From an uncultured Lachnospiraceae bacterium (GTDB taxonomy: Bacteria; Bacillota; Clostridia; Lachnospirales; Lachnospiraceae): a DNA stretch of 64,000 nt. Below the pieces are notes generated by a model. That model saw only the letters and a list, made by a program, of their open reading frames with translations, made no database searches and was not told the DNA's origin. The translations under genes were made by a program, and so were the position numbers. Where the stretch lies: assembly GCA_902766735.1 (NCBI GenBank), contig CACXEU010000099.1, positions 1 through 64,000 of the forward strand, given 5' to 3'. Positions within the stretch are counted from its first letter, which is position 1, and every line of letters starts with the position of its first letter. Positions 8,456 through 17,893 of the stretch are shown in pieces.

Positions 8456-9448
8456 ATGGGAAAGAAAAGTAGGAAAAATAAAAAACGCAATAAGCAGGAA
8501 CATAACGTAACAAGAGTTATTGCACAGAGGACCCATGTACCGGACGAAACAGAACCGGAGCAAGGGGTTGAAATGACAGAGGCTTTACAGGAAGAACAGG
8601 AGCCGGTCATTGACCTGGTGGAAGTGACACTGGAATCTGAGAGTGGTGCTTCGAAAAGAAAATATATTTTATCAGATCGAATGTATAATGTAGTGCGGTT
8701 TGTGTGTCTGGGGTTAGCTGCCGGCGCATTGATATATGCATCCTATCATCTAACGATTTCTTATCTGAATTATAAGGAAGATGAGAAAAAGTATTCCAAT
8801 ATTGAAAATATGTTTGTGCAGGATGTGGAAGTAAAGCAGGTGGACAAAAACGGAAAGATTAGTTACTCCACGGAAAAGCAGTGGGTATGGGACTATGATG
8901 CCATGCTGGAATATAATGATGAGGCAAAAGGATATATTAAATTAGATGGAACAAGAATTCAGTATCCAATTGTGGAACATTCAGATAATACTTTCTATCT
9001 GTGGCGCGGTGTTGATAAGGTGAAAAATGGATCCGGTTCCATCTTCATTGATTATAGAACTGCAGGGCTGGATGGAAAAATGTGTATTTTGTATGGACAT
9101 AATATGTTGGATGGATCTATGTTCCAGGATATTATGGATTTCCGAAACAAAGAGTTTTGCAAGAAACATCAGGTCTTTGATGTTTATATAGGATACAAGC
9201 ATTATCTGTACTATGTATTCTCGACTTTCTCAGCAAAGGATACGGACGAAAACGTCTATGAGTTCGGATTTGAAAGTGATTCAGATTTTAAGGAATGGAT
9301 TGACCGTGTTGCGTCAAAAAGTTCTTATTCCTTTGGATACGGGAAACCGGGGATTTCGGATAAGGTGATTATGTGTTCTACCTGTGTGGATGATTATGGA
9401 AACCGTCAATTAGTTTGTATGTATCGTGGAGAGGAAGTGGCTGATTAA
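8456..9448 (+). CDS. Class B-like sortase
   Basis: 330 residues from the ATG at 8456; a GTG 12 nt upstream is in frame but neither has a strong ribosome site. A very basic start and an acidic stretch precede one membrane segment (about 76-104), giving a type II membrane topology with the transpeptidase domain outside. The catalytic set is visible: H215 in LYGHNM, C310 in STC and R317 after it. The long insert before the cysteine strand resembles class B sortases. It should cleave a C-terminal sorting signal and join the protein to peptidoglycan or to another subunit. The fibro-slime protein at 11843 ends in SPKTG and is the only candidate substrate in the window. Confidence 0.88.
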   Translation: MGKKSRKNKKRNKQEHNVTRVIAQRTHVPDETEPEQGVEMTEALQEEQEPVIDLVEVTLESESGASKRKYILSDRMYNVVRFVCLGLAAGALIYASYHLTISYLNYKEDEKKYSNIENMFVQDVEVKQVDKNGKISYSTEKQWVWDYDAMLEYNDEAKGYIKLDGTRIQYPIVEHSDNTFYLWRGVDKVKNGSGSIFIDYRTAGLDGKMCILYGHNMLDGSMFQDIMDFRNKEFCKKHQVFDVYIGYKHYLYYVFSTFSAKDTDENVYEFGFESDSDFKEWIDRVASKSSYSFGYGKPGISDKVIMCSTCVDDYGNRQLVCMYRGEEVAD

Positions 9449-9530
9449 GTCAGGCGATTTTTGATGCTTAATAATAGGGCATTGTTGTGATTGGTGGAAC
9501 TTGTAAGTAATTTAAAATAGGAGAGTGAAA

Positions 9531-10538
9531 ATGTTTATAGCAATTGAAATAGTCTTGCTTTTAGTAGGGTTTGTTTTATTGGTTAAAGGTGCGGACTTCT
9601 TCGTGGAAGGTAGTTCGGCAGTGGCAAAAAAATTGAAGGTGCCAAGCATCGTTATTGGCTTAACGATTGTGGCAATTGGAACTTCCTTGCCGGAGTTGGC
9701 AGTTAGTGCATTAGCGTCTTTTCAGAATTCCAATGCCATTGCTTACAGTAATGTCGTAGGATCTAATCTTTTTAATATGTTGATGGTACTTGGTGTGACC
9801 GCCTGCCTGATTAAAATACCGGTAAAACCTTCCGTTATGAAAAGAGAATTTCCGTTCCTGGTTGGAATTACGGCAGTACTTGTATTTCTTGCAGGTGATG
9901 CATTGTGGTTCTCAGGAAAGATGTTTAACATATTCCGCTTTCATGTTTCAGGAAAAAAGATTGGGGAAATTAATCGTCTGGATGGAATCTTATTGGTAAT
10001 CCTGTTTGGGTTCTTCCTGGTTTGGACTGTGTCATATGCATTGAAGGAAAGAAAAAGCATGGAAGATGAGCAAGGGGAAATCATGGGGAATGCACGTTGT
10101 ACCCTTTATATTCTCGGCGGAGCCGTTGGTGTTATGGCCGGCGGGGAACTGGTAGTAGAATGTGCAAAGCGTCTTGCCATGTCTGCAGGTATGAGTGAGA
10201 CATTGGTAGGTCTTACTATTGTTGCGTTGGGAACATCCCTTCCTGAACTGGTGACCTCAGCCGTTGCAGCAAGAAAAGGTGAGGCAGATATCGCCATTGG
10301 AAATGTAGTCGGATCTAATATTTCTAATATTTTATTGGTATTGGGATTTTCGGCGGCAGTTTCACCGGTTGGCGTATTGACCATGTCCTTGGCTGATGCG
10401 GTAATTTGTCTGGTCGTGACTATTGTGGTGCTGGTAGTTGCCAGAACACAGTATTCTATTCGTAGACTGGAAGGAATCTTTTTGATTTTTATCTATGTGG
10501 GATATATGGTATATATTCTCTCAAGACAATATTTATAA
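9531..10538 (+). CDS. Calcium/sodium antiporter (CaCA family)
   Basis: 335 residues, about ten membrane segments arranged as two inverted repeats. Both alpha motifs are present and nearly the same: GLTIVAIGTSLPELAVS near residue 46 and GLTIVALGTSLPELVTS near residue 230. Each is followed by GNVVGSN, the Na+/Ca2+-binding signature of the YrbG/CaCA family. It exchanges Na+ (or H+) for Ca2+ across the membrane. The ATG at 9531 has AGGAG 7 nt upstream; a GTG at 9525 is too close to it. It is monocistronic, with a strong terminator. Confidence 0.92.
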   Translation: MFIAIEIVLLLVGFVLLVKGADFFVEGSSAVAKKLKVPSIVIGLTIVAIGTSLPELAVSALASFQNSNAIAYSNVVGSNLFNMLMVLGVTACLIKIPVKPSVMKREFPFLVGITAVLVFLAGDALWFSGKMFNIFRFHVSGKKIGEINRLDGILLVILFGFFLVWTVSYALKERKSMEDEQGEIMGNARCTLYILGGAVGVMAGGELVVECAKRLAMSAGMSETLVGLTIVALGTSLPELVTSAVAARKGEADIAIGNVVGSNISNILLVLGFSAAVSPVGVLTMSLADAVICLVVTIVVLVVARTQYSIRRLEGIFLIFIYVGYMVYILSRQYL

Positions 10539-10547
10539 GAGCAATAG

Positions 10548-10573
10548 AAAAAGGATGCCGAAGCATCCTTTTT
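10548..10573. terminator. Bidirectional intrinsic terminator
   Basis: AAAAAGGATGC (10548-10558), a CGAA loop, then GCATCCTTTTT (10563-10573). Confidence 0.93.
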
Positions 10574-10693
10574 CTACAAATCTATTCTAATAAATAATAA
10601 AAAGGGAGGGAATCGACGAAAACGTCAATTCATATCGCTCACATTATGAACGATAAAAATTATGAAAAAATATAAACAATGGATTAAAATCTC

Positions 10694-10723
10694 TTGTTTA
10701 CTATGCTTATCATAAATTATAAT
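10694..10723 (+). promoter_or_regulatory. Possible promoter of the cyclophilin gene
   Basis: TTGTTT, 18-nt spacer, TATAAT. It leaves a 5' leader of about 90 nt before the start at 10819; no riboswitch fold is apparent in it. Confidence 0.4.
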
Positions 10724-10818
10724 AGTGACAAAATAGTGATTCTGATGTAAAAGAAATATGAACAAAATGTTAAAATCGTTTTTAAAGACGATAGAATAGA
10801 AAAAAAGGAGAAAAGAAG

Positions 10819-11343
10819 ATGGAACAGAAAAATCCAATTGTAACAATTGAAATGGAAAACGGAGATGTAATGAAGGCAGAATTATATCCTGAAATTGCAC
10901 CAAACACAGTAAATAACTTTATCAGCCTTGTAAAGAAAGGCTTCTACGATGGAATTATTTTCCACCGTGTTATCAGAGGATTTATGATTCAGGGGGGTGA
11001 TCCTCAGGGCGTAGGAATCGGTGGACCTGGATATTCTATTAAAGGAGAATTCTCAGGAAATGGATTTGCAAACAATCTTGCACATACAGAAGGGGTACTC
11101 TCTATGGCTCGTAGTATGATGCCGGATTCCGCAGGATCACAGTTCTTCATTATGCATCAGACTTCACCACATTTAGATGGTCAGTATGCAGCTTTTGGTA
11201 AAGTCATTGAAGGAATGGATGTAGTAAATAAAATCGCTGAAGTAAGAACAGACTATCAGGACAAGCCACTGGAAGAACAGAAGATGAAGAAAGTTACAGT
11301 GGAAACTTTTGGAGTAGAATATCCAGAACCGGAAACACTGTAA
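10819..11343 (+). CDS. Cyclophilin-type peptidyl-prolyl cis-trans isomerase
   Basis: 174 residues, one cyclophilin domain with no signal peptide, so a cytoplasmic folding helper that isomerises X-Pro bonds. Conserved stretches are FHRVIRGFMIQGGDP (catalytic Arg in FHRV), MARSMMPDSAGSQFFIM and FGKVIEGMDVV. A good AAGGAG site lies upstream. The DUF1858 gene follows after 66 nt and may be co-transcribed. Confidence 0.93.
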   Translation: MEQKNPIVTIEMENGDVMKAELYPEIAPNTVNNFISLVKKGFYDGIIFHRVIRGFMIQGGDPQGVGIGGPGYSIKGEFSGNGFANNLAHTEGVLSMARSMMPDSAGSQFFIMHQTSPHLDGQYAAFGKVIEGMDVVNKIAEVRTDYQDKPLEEQKMKKVTVETFGVEYPEPETL

Positions 11344-11409
11344 TTTTAGTGTTGATTTTATTTGATTTAGTGTTATGATGATTAGGAAAGAATTTTAGGA
11401 GGTAAAGAG

Positions 11410-11625
11410 ATGGCAAAGCAGATTACTAAGGATATGATTATTGCTGATATCTTGCAGATAAATATGGGATGCGTTCCGATTTTATTAAATGAAGGAATGC
11501 ACTGCATCGGATGCCCTGCATCACAGGGAGAGTCTTTAGAAGAGGCTTGTATGGTTCACGGAATTGATGTGGAACCATTGGTTGAAAAGCTGAATGAGTT
11601 TCTTAAGAATGTTGAAACAGAATAA
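11410..11625 (+). CDS. DUF1858 domain protein
   Basis: 71 residues, essentially a single DUF1858 domain. It begins with ITKDMIIADILQ and contains HCIGCPAS, a CxxC pair typical of the family, which occurs alone or fused to hybrid-cluster or redox proteins. The cysteines suggest a redox or metal role, but no function is established. AGGAGG precedes the ATG. Confidence 0.85.
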   Translation: MAKQITKDMIIADILQINMGCVPILLNEGMHCIGCPASQGESLEEACMVHGIDVEPLVEKLNEFLKNVETE

Positions 11626-11670
11626 AAACGTTTTTTTGACAAAAAAGCATAAGTGAAAAAAGTATTGAAA

Positions 11671-11707
11671 TCACAGAATTCCATCACAATGGTTCTGTGA
11701 TTTTTTT
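11671..11707 (+). terminator. Intrinsic terminator after the DUF1858 gene
   Basis: TCACAGAA(TT)CCAT pairs with ATGG(TT)CTGTGA across a short loop, followed by seven T (11701-11707). Confidence 0.9.
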
Positions 11708-11771
11708 ATATAAAAAGGAGGTAAAAAAAACCTCAATTTGTAACATATGTCTGAAAAATAAAAAATGTCGT

Positions 11772-11799
11772 TTGAAAAAAAGGTTTTAGTGGGTATAAT
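11772..11799 (+). promoter_or_regulatory. Promoter of the fibro-slime adhesin gene
   Basis: TTGAAA (11772-11777), 16-nt spacer, TATAAT (11794-11799), 43 nt before the start codon. Confidence 0.65.
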
Positions 11800-11842
11800 G
11801 ACATTTGGGCAAAATTACATATTATAGAAAGGGAAGAGACAA

Positions 11843-14800
11843 ATGAAAAAAATTATTTCGTATTTATTGGTTGCCGTTATGGTAATAAGCGGCTTCGGCG
11901 CCTATCTTCAGTTGGGAAGAGGAAAAGAAAATCAGATTGGGGCTGCTCAGCAGCAACAGATGAAGATGCCGATTGTCATTTATGATCATTTAAATGACAC
12001 ATTACTATTTGAATACTTGAATACAGATACTAGTTTTGGCTTAAGTATGTATGTAGATACTCCGGCAGGAGAGGGAAATGCCAATAGTGGAAAAAATCTG
12101 GTGGAAGATGAATTGGGACCAAACGGAACACCGGTTTACAAGAAAGAAGTTGTGGAACGTGTGGCTCAGATTGTAAAGGACACGGTTGAGCAGGTTCGCA
12201 CAGACACAAATTATAATTCCAGAACTGATGTATCTGATTTATATCGAAGAATAACAACGATGGTTCTTAAAAACGAACCGCAGGAAACAAAAATTGAAGT
12301 AAATGGTACTCCAATTCCGGAACAAACATTGGAAGACATAGGTTGGAGATTCCCAAAGGAAGCTTCCTCTAAGATTGAAAATAATAGAAACAACATTTAT
12401 GACGCTTCCAATAATGTTATCTGGTATCAGGAAGGGGATCAGTTTCATGCTCCAAATGGTGGAGTAGATAATACAGCAACCCGTGACCTTGGAACTTTGA
12501 AACCGGGAACTTATCGCTTGTTTGCTTGGCAAAATAATAATCTGAATGTTTCAATTACCACATCAAAAGGAACAGAGGATATTACACTTGCTAGGGAAGA
12601 TAATCCGGCTCAAACAGGGGCCGGCCGTGATGGCTACGTTTATGAATTTACATTGGATTCTGCAGATGATGTTTCTGTAACTTTGCAGCCGAAAAATTCC
12701 AATGCCTCATCCATTATGCCATTCCTTCTTTTAGAAAAGAATGGGGAGACTTGGAAGTCAACTGATTTAGTGAACAGAAATGGAAAAGTAAATGCGAAAA
12801 AACTTGGATGGGTTGTGGAAGAAGGTTCTTCCTGGTATGCATTTCCGGGTGGCGGAATCAGTTGTGATGCTGAGGAAACAACAAAAGCTTACAAAGAAGT
12901 GGAAGTAACTCCGGGAGAAATCTATCGATTCCGTTGTGGAATGAATGATGGAGCAATCTGTAAAACCTGGTTAGAAGATGAAAACGGGAATAAATTAATT
13001 GAAAGCTTACCAACGTTTTATAACGAGAGCGGTACTGCAGTTGATGATAGAACAGCAACCATTACCATTCCGGAGGGAATGACAAAGGTTCGTGTATATG
13101 TTCAGAATGACACCACAAAGACGGGAACACGTCGTGTGGGTGAAATCTACATGAAACAGATGGCAGAAGCAAGACTCGGAAACTATGAAGATTCCAAGGC
13201 AAAATATGATGGCGGTGCAAAGCTTGAGGATATTACAACCTGTATGGATTATGCATACTATTTCTTGAATAGTTTCTGGAGTGACACCAATGGTGACATT
13301 ACACAGAAGACGAACTTATATCAGACATTGACCATGGATTTAATGAATAATTCTGATAAGTATCGTTTCTCTAATGGACAGAAGATTAATTATGATTTAG
13401 ATAATAAGAACATTTCTCAGGATTTAAGCACACCGGGTACGACAGGATTGTTCCCATTAGATAGTGCAGTATTAGGAGACAGAAGTGATTTATCTGCACC
13501 GTTTGGTGTGGCTGACGGAGAACTGACTAATGAAAAGCATAATTATCATTATGCAATGAAAGCACATTGTCAGTTTATTTATGATTCGTCTTCTGATTTG
13601 ATATTTAATTTCTCCGGTGATGATGATGTATACTTATTTATCAATGGAAAGAAGGCAATGGATATCGGTGGAGCCCACGGTGCAGTGAACGGTTCTGTTG
13701 AATTAAATTATGTTGCAAAATCTAATGACACTTCAGAAATTGAACGTCAGAATAAATCAAGACAGTTAGCGCAGTCGTTAGGATTAGAAGATGGTCAGAT
13801 TTATGATTTCGATTTCTTCTATTTAGAGAGACATACCTCTTTAAGTAATATTACAATTGAAACCAACATGCCTTTAGTACAGGCAGGAGTAACACCGAAG
13901 GTAACCTTTAAGGATAAAGATGGCAATGAACTTGCTGATGGAACGAAGGTGCAGGCCGGTGAAAAAGTAAATGTGGAATATGATGTAACAAGTACTACAA
14001 AGATTAGTCCAAATGCACCAAACAAATTAACAGGATTAGAAATCATGGATAATGAATTAGGTGTTCAGATTGGATACTTTGGAAATCAGTATCCAACACT
14101 AAATCTTGGAAATGCTGAAGTGGATGAAGCGATTACAGTGACTGTCAAAGGGGCAGATGGACAGCCGAAGCAGACCTTCTCCATTGCCAAAGAAGATCTT
14201 TATAATGATGATAAGGTGCGGGAATTTGTAAGTGCATTAAAGAATGTTCAGTTGGACAATAAGGAATCTGTTACAGTTTCCGGAATTTCCCGAATTATGC
14301 CAGCAGATGAATTGCTGAAAACAGAATTAGACGTGAATGTGGTTGCTCCGGAACCATACTTTGATAATAATGGACATATTCAGTTTAAGAATAGTGAAGT
14401 CGTAACACTTCCGGTAGATGCAATGTTGATTCCGGTAAATGATCCGGATATCAAGGTGTCTGGTGTGTTAAAAGATAAAGATGGAACTGTATTGAACAAG
14501 GATGAAGAAGGAAAGTACAAGGATGAATATCTTCCAAAAGGAACAGAAATATATCCGGTATTTACCATTACAACCGATGCCGGTCAGATGAAAGATATTA
14601 AGTTAGATGACAGTCAGGGAACCGGATTTGTATTGGATAAAGATGGTGTTACTGATCCGAATGGATTCTTGGGTGAAAATGACACTTTGGTAGTTACCTA
14701 TAAGCCTGCCAATGGAGAAGCAATTACACTGAATATTCCAAAGAACGATATTGATCATCAGAATGAAAGTTTCTTGATGCTTCGTGAAATGTTAAATGGC

Positions 14801-16369
14801 GGCATCGCATTAAACAAAGGAGATGAGTTAATCATTTCCGGACTACACAAGGCATTGGATACGGATCCGATTAAAACAAAACCTAGTGTTAGTGCAATCG
14901 GTCAGATTCCTTCTTATAATGAAGAAACAGGAAAGTTGTCAGTTACTGATAAGAAGGTAACCGATGATGATACGGAAAAGAAAGCAATCCCTACTATTGA
15001 AGTGAACTTTCAGAATGGAGATCACGGAACTGTTAAGGGAGATAAAGAACAGACTATTGTTTGCAAGGATAAAGTAACCAGCGTTCCGACAAAGGATACC
15101 GCTGAGGAAGGATATTCCTTCGTGGGATGGAAGATTGCAGGTGATAATAGTAATAAGACTTATACATCTCAGGAAGTTGCAGCTTTAGAACTTACGAAAG
15201 ACACAACCTTCGTGGGTCAGTGGGAACTTGGAAAAGTTACTGTGGAATTTAAAGCCGGCAACAATGGTTCCGTAACAGGAACTGCTACTGATAAGACGCA
15301 GACCATTGATTATGGAACAAAGGTTTCCAAAGTACCGGGTGTCAATGAAGACAACGGATATGATTTTGTAGGCTGGAAGAGACAGAGTGACGGAAAGACT
15401 TATACCGAAGATGAAATCAAGAACCTGGTATTCAAGGCAGATGATGTTTTTGAAGCAGTGTTTGAACCGAAAACAATGAAATATACGGTTCGCTACATTG
15501 ATGAAAATGAACAGGATATCATTGAACCAAAGGCAGATCAGAAAGCGAAATACGGAACAGAGGTGACAGAACTGGCTGAGATATTCCCAGCATATGATGT
15601 GGACAAGGATTCTCAGAAATTTACTATGACAGTCGACGGAACAGTCATTACATTTAAGTACACCATGAAGCAGCTGAATGTTAAGTATGTGGCTGGAGAC
15701 AATGGAGAATTAGATGGTGACGATGAAGAAACTGTTACTTACGGTAACAAACCGGACAGTGTTCCAACCCCAAGAGCGGCAGAGGGATATAAGTTTGCCG
15801 GATGGACAAAGAAAGTGACGGGTGGTGATTCTTCTGTAGAGGATCCTCGAAACGAAGAAATTACAGAAGATACTGTTTTTGAAGCAGTGTTTGTTCCAAT
15901 TAATTCTAATTACACAGTAAAATATGTGGATGAAAACGGAAAAGAAATCTTTGCTACAAAGCAGGGAGAACAGACACAGGTTGGAAAGAATGTTACAGAA
16001 CAGTATGTTCCGGTTGCCGGATACGAATTGGTAAGCGAAAAAACAGTGACAAAGAAAATTTCTGAAGATGAAGCAGAAAATGTGATTGTATTTACATATC
16101 GTAAGGTGGAAGAAACTACAGTTGTGAAGGAAGAACCGACAACGAAAAAGCAGAAGACCACAAAGGATAAGGATAAAAAGAAGAAAAAGACAGAAAAGAC
16201 AACACAGGAGGCAACAACTGCAGCAGGAGCAGAAAAAACAGGTGTTTCAAATACCTCTTTGATTTCTCCAAAGACCGGATACGGAAAGCAGTTCATTGTA
16301 ATCTTTATGATGTTATTAGCATCTGTGGTAATGTTTGGAATCTCATGGAAGAAAATGAGAGAAGAATAA
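11843..16369 (+). CDS. Large surface protein: fibro-slime, InlB and MucBP repeats, sortase signal
   Basis: 1508 residues. A signal peptide is followed by about 400 residues of beta-rich sequence, then a fibro-slime (PA14-like) domain around 490-690 with DDDVYLFINGKKAMDIGG and YDFDFFYLERHTSLSN. After further Ig-like segments come alternating InlB-type repeats (GYSFVGWK, GYDFVGWK, GYKFAGWT) and MucBP-like units (YTVRYIDENEQ, YTVKYVDENGK), from about 1050 to 1420. The end is a Lys/Thr stalk, SPKTG (1475-1479), a hydrophobic helix and a basic tail: a sortase sorting signal with S in place of L. This is an extended cell-wall adhesin or matrix protein. The sortase gene 2.4 kb upstream is its likely partner. 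Confidence 0.85.
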   Translation: MKKIISYLLVAVMVISGFGAYLQLGRGKENQIGAAQQQQMKMPIVIYDHLNDTLLFEYLNTDTSFGLSMYVDTPAGEGNANSGKNLVEDELGPNGTPVYKKEVVERVAQIVKDTVEQVRTDTNYNSRTDVSDLYRRITTMVLKNEPQETKIEVNGTPIPEQTLEDIGWRFPKEASSKIENNRNNIYDASNNVIWYQEGDQFHAPNGGVDNTATRDLGTLKPGTYRLFAWQNNNLNVSITTSKGTEDITLAREDNPAQTGAGRDGYVYEFTLDSADDVSVTLQPKNSNASSIMPFLLLEKNGETWKSTDLVNRNGKVNAKKLGWVVEEGSSWYAFPGGGISCDAEETTKAYKEVEVTPGEIYRFRCGMNDGAICKTWLEDENGNKLIESLPTFYNESGTAVDDRTATITIPEGMTKVRVYVQNDTTKTGTRRVGEIYMKQMAEARLGNYEDSKAKYDGGAKLEDITTCMDYAYYFLNSFWSDTNGDITQKTNLYQTLTMDLMNNSDKYRFSNGQKINYDLDNKNISQDLSTPGTTGLFPLDSAVLGDRSDLSAPFGVADGELTNEKHNYHYAMKAHCQFIYDSSSDLIFNFSGDDDVYLFINGKKAMDIGGAHGAVNGSVELNYVAKSNDTSEIERQNKSRQLAQSLGLEDGQIYDFDFFYLERHTSLSNITIETNMPLVQAGVTPKVTFKDKDGNELADGTKVQAGEKVNVEYDVTSTTKISPNAPNKLTGLEIMDNELGVQIGYFGNQYPTLNLGNAEVDEAITVTVKGADGQPKQTFSIAKEDLYNDDKVREFVSALKNVQLDNKESVTVSGISRIMPADELLKTELDVNVVAPEPYFDNNGHIQFKNSEVVTLPVDAMLIPVNDPDIKVSGVLKDKDGTVLNKDEEGKYKDEYLPKGTEIYPVFTITTDAGQMKDIKLDDSQGTGFVLDKDGVTDPNGFLGENDTLVVTYKPANGEAITLNIPKNDIDHQNESFLMLREMLNGGIALNKGDELIISGLHKALDTDPIKTKPSVSAIGQIPSYNEETGKLSVTDKKVTDDDTEKKAIPTIEVNFQNGDHGTVKGDKEQTIVCKDKVTSVPTKDTAEEGYSFVGWKIAGDNSNKTYTSQEVAALELTKDTTFVGQWELGKVTVEFKAGNNGSVTGTATDKTQTIDYGTKVSKVPGVNEDNGYDFVGWKRQSDGKTYTEDEIKNLVFKADDVFEAVFEPKTMKYTVRYIDENEQDIIEPKADQKAKYGTEVTELAEIFPAYDVDKDSQKFTMTVDGTVITFKYTMKQLNVKYVAGDNGELDGDDEETVTYGNKPDSVPTPRAAEGYKFAGWTKKVTGGDSSVEDPRNEEITEDTVFEAVFVPINSNYTVKYVDENGKEIFATKQGEQTQVGKNVTEQYVPVAGYELVSEKTVTKKISEDEAENVIVFTYRKVEETTVVKEEPTTKKQKTTKDKDKKKKKTEKTTQEATTAAGAEKTGVSNTSLISPKTGYGKQFIVIFMMLLASVVMFGISWKKMREE

Positions 16370-16380
16370 GTGAATAAGAG

Positions 16381-16425
16381 AACCCCTTCATAGGATTGAT
16401 AAAGAACCTGTGAAGGGGTTTTTAT
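16381..16425 (+). terminator. Intrinsic terminator of the adhesin gene
   Basis: AACCCCTTCA (16381-16390) pairs perfectly with TGAAGGGGTT (16411-16420), followed by T. Confidence 0.9.
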
Positions 16426-16450
16426 GGTATGGATACAATTGATAGCATAT

Positions 16451-16486
16451 AAAAAACTCCGAAAGCGAAATGCTCTCGGAGCTTTT
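16451..16486 (-). terminator. Intrinsic terminator of the DUF6465 gene
   Basis: CTCCGA (16457-16462) pairs with TCGGAG (16476-16481); the minus-strand transcript ends in a T run (16451-16456 read in reverse). Confidence 0.8.
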
Positions 16487-16500
16487 TATATATTTAAAAA

Positions 16501-16935
16501 TTATAATGCTACGTCACCGAATACATCATCGATTACATAGTAAGCTTTTCCGTCTTCTGGTTTCACATAAATCTTAACAGAAGCTGGAGCTGTCTTCTTA
16601 CCGGACTTAGTTTTGTAATCAGCGATTGCATTCGCCTTAACTGTTTCAACATCAACCTGTTTTCCTGCAAATTCCACGTAAAGGTTTGATTCCTTCTTAG
16701 CAGCAGCTTTCTTAGCAGGAGCCTTCTTAGCAGGTGCCTTAGCAGCTGTCTTTGTTTCAGCTTTCTTAGCAGGTGCTTTAGCAGCTGTCTTTGTTTCAGC
16801 CTTCTTAGCAGGTGCTTTAGCAGCTGTAGCTGTAGTAGCTGTTGCCTTAGTAGCAGTAGTTTTTGTTTCAACAGCCTTAGCTTCAACTTTCTTTTCAGCA
16901 GCTTTAGCAGTTGTTGTTGCCTTTGTTGTTGCCAT
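16501..16935 (-). CDS. Histone H1-like Ala/Lys-rich protein with DUF6465 C-terminus
   Basis: 144 residues. Residues 1-80 are low-complexity Ala/Lys/Thr with several KAPAKKAETKTA repeats, like the tails of histone H1 or AlgP, and probably bind DNA or RNA. The last ~60 residues (NLYVEFAGKQVDVETVKA through YYVIDDVFGDVAL) form a compact alpha/beta domain that I take to be DUF6465, common in Lachnospiraceae. A strong AAGGAGG site precedes the start. The repeat region stays open in a second frame, which only reflects composition. A nucleoid-associated role is inference. Confidence 0.75.
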   Translation of the reverse strand: MATTKATTTAKAAEKKVEAKAVETKTTATKATATTATAAKAPAKKAETKTAAKAPAKKAETKTAAKAPAKKAPAKKAAAKKESNLYVEFAGKQVDVETVKANAIADYKTKSGKKTAPASVKIYVKPEDGKAYYVIDDVFGDVAL

Positions 16936-17277
16936 AATTTAAATCCTCCTTATAATTAGGTGGGTCGATTGCAAGTCTGTCTTTTAAGTTTCCCAAAATC
17001 AACCATAAAAATATTTTTTTTCACGTTGATTATCATACATCTACTAAATAAAATATGCAAGATTATTGGAAAAGTTTATGAAAATGTAACAAAAACAGAT
17101 ACAAATCAAAGAAATAATGCGTGATTTATCCAAAAAAATGCATAAGAAAAACCCTGTAAAATAGGCGAATTTTGATGGAAAATAGGGGGGGAAAAAGCGG
17201 AATGTGTCGTTTCTTGGTTTGACATAGAAAAAAAAGTTTGTTAGAATCGACAGGCATATGTTTTTTGGAGAAGAATT
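16936..17277. promoter_or_regulatory. Divergent intergenic region between DUF6465 and SH3b genes
   Basis: 342 nt, very AT-rich, no gene. It holds an inverted repeat AATCAAC/GTTGATT (16997-17031, 21-nt loop) that may be an operator. A clear plus-strand promoter lies at 17219-17247: TTGACA, 17-nt spacer, TAGAAT. I could not fix the minus-strand promoter. Confidence 0.55.
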
Positions 17278-17796
17278 ATGAATCGATTTGAAAGAAGAAA
17301 ACTAAAACAAAATATTTATAAGCATGCGAATGCGATTATGTATGCATTAATCTTTTTCCTAGCATCCATGATTACTGTTTTCGCAGCAGTTCAGCGAAAT
17401 AATGATGTAGAATATGTGGATCAGCAGGAATTGTCAATTGTTTCTACGGAATCCATTAACGTGAAAAACGGAGAAAGTGTGAAAGTGGCTGCTTCGAAAG
17501 AAACAACTACTGTTATAGAAGAAACATCTACTGTGGAAGAAACCACTGTGGAAGAAACTGTGGTAGAAGAAACGGGAGATGAAATAGAATCACAGGGAGA
17601 AGTTGCCGGACAGATTTGTGTTACAGCAGATACCTTAACGGTACGTACAGATGCATCTCAGGATGCGGAAGCTTTAGGTCTGGTAGACGAAGGGGATATC
17701 TTTGAAGTGATTTCCCGAAACGGTGAGTGGATTCAGATTGACTATCAGGGGCAGACAGGATATGTAAATGCAGAATTCGTTCAGGATGTTGAATAA
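17278..17796 (+). CDS. Membrane-anchored SH3b-domain protein
   Basis: 172 residues. A basic start and one membrane helix (about 18-38) are followed by a Glu/Thr/Val-rich stalk (about 75-105) and a bacterial SH3 domain (about 110-172: TADTLTVRTDAS, GDIFEVIS, WIQIDYQGQTGYVNAEFV). The layout places the SH3b domain outside the membrane, where such domains bind peptidoglycan or peptides. There is no catalytic domain. The ATG follows GGAG in GGAGAAGAATT. Confidence 0.8.
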   Translation: MNRFERRKLKQNIYKHANAIMYALIFFLASMITVFAAVQRNNDVEYVDQQELSIVSTESINVKNGESVKVAASKETTTVIEETSTVEETTVEETVVEETGDEIESQGEVAGQICVTADTLTVRTDASQDAEALGLVDEGDIFEVISRNGEWIQIDYQGQTGYVNAEFVQDVE

Positions 17797-17807
17797 GAAA
17801 AAATATG

Positions 17808-17845
17808 TAGAAGAAATCCTAAAATAATTAGGGTTTCTTTTTTTG
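17808..17845 (+). terminator. Intrinsic terminator after the SH3b gene
   Basis: AGAAATCCTAA pairs with TTAGGGTTTCT (one mismatch), followed by seven T. Confidence 0.75.
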
Positions 17846-17893
17846 TGGAAAATGATATAATGGTCATATTATTAAAGAAAGGAAAAAGGGGCT

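Noticed and set aside
16563-16886. 107-codon Leu/Arg-rich minus-strand frame inside the DUF6465 gene
   Set aside because: It is a shifted frame of the Ala/Lys repeat, without a ribosome site.
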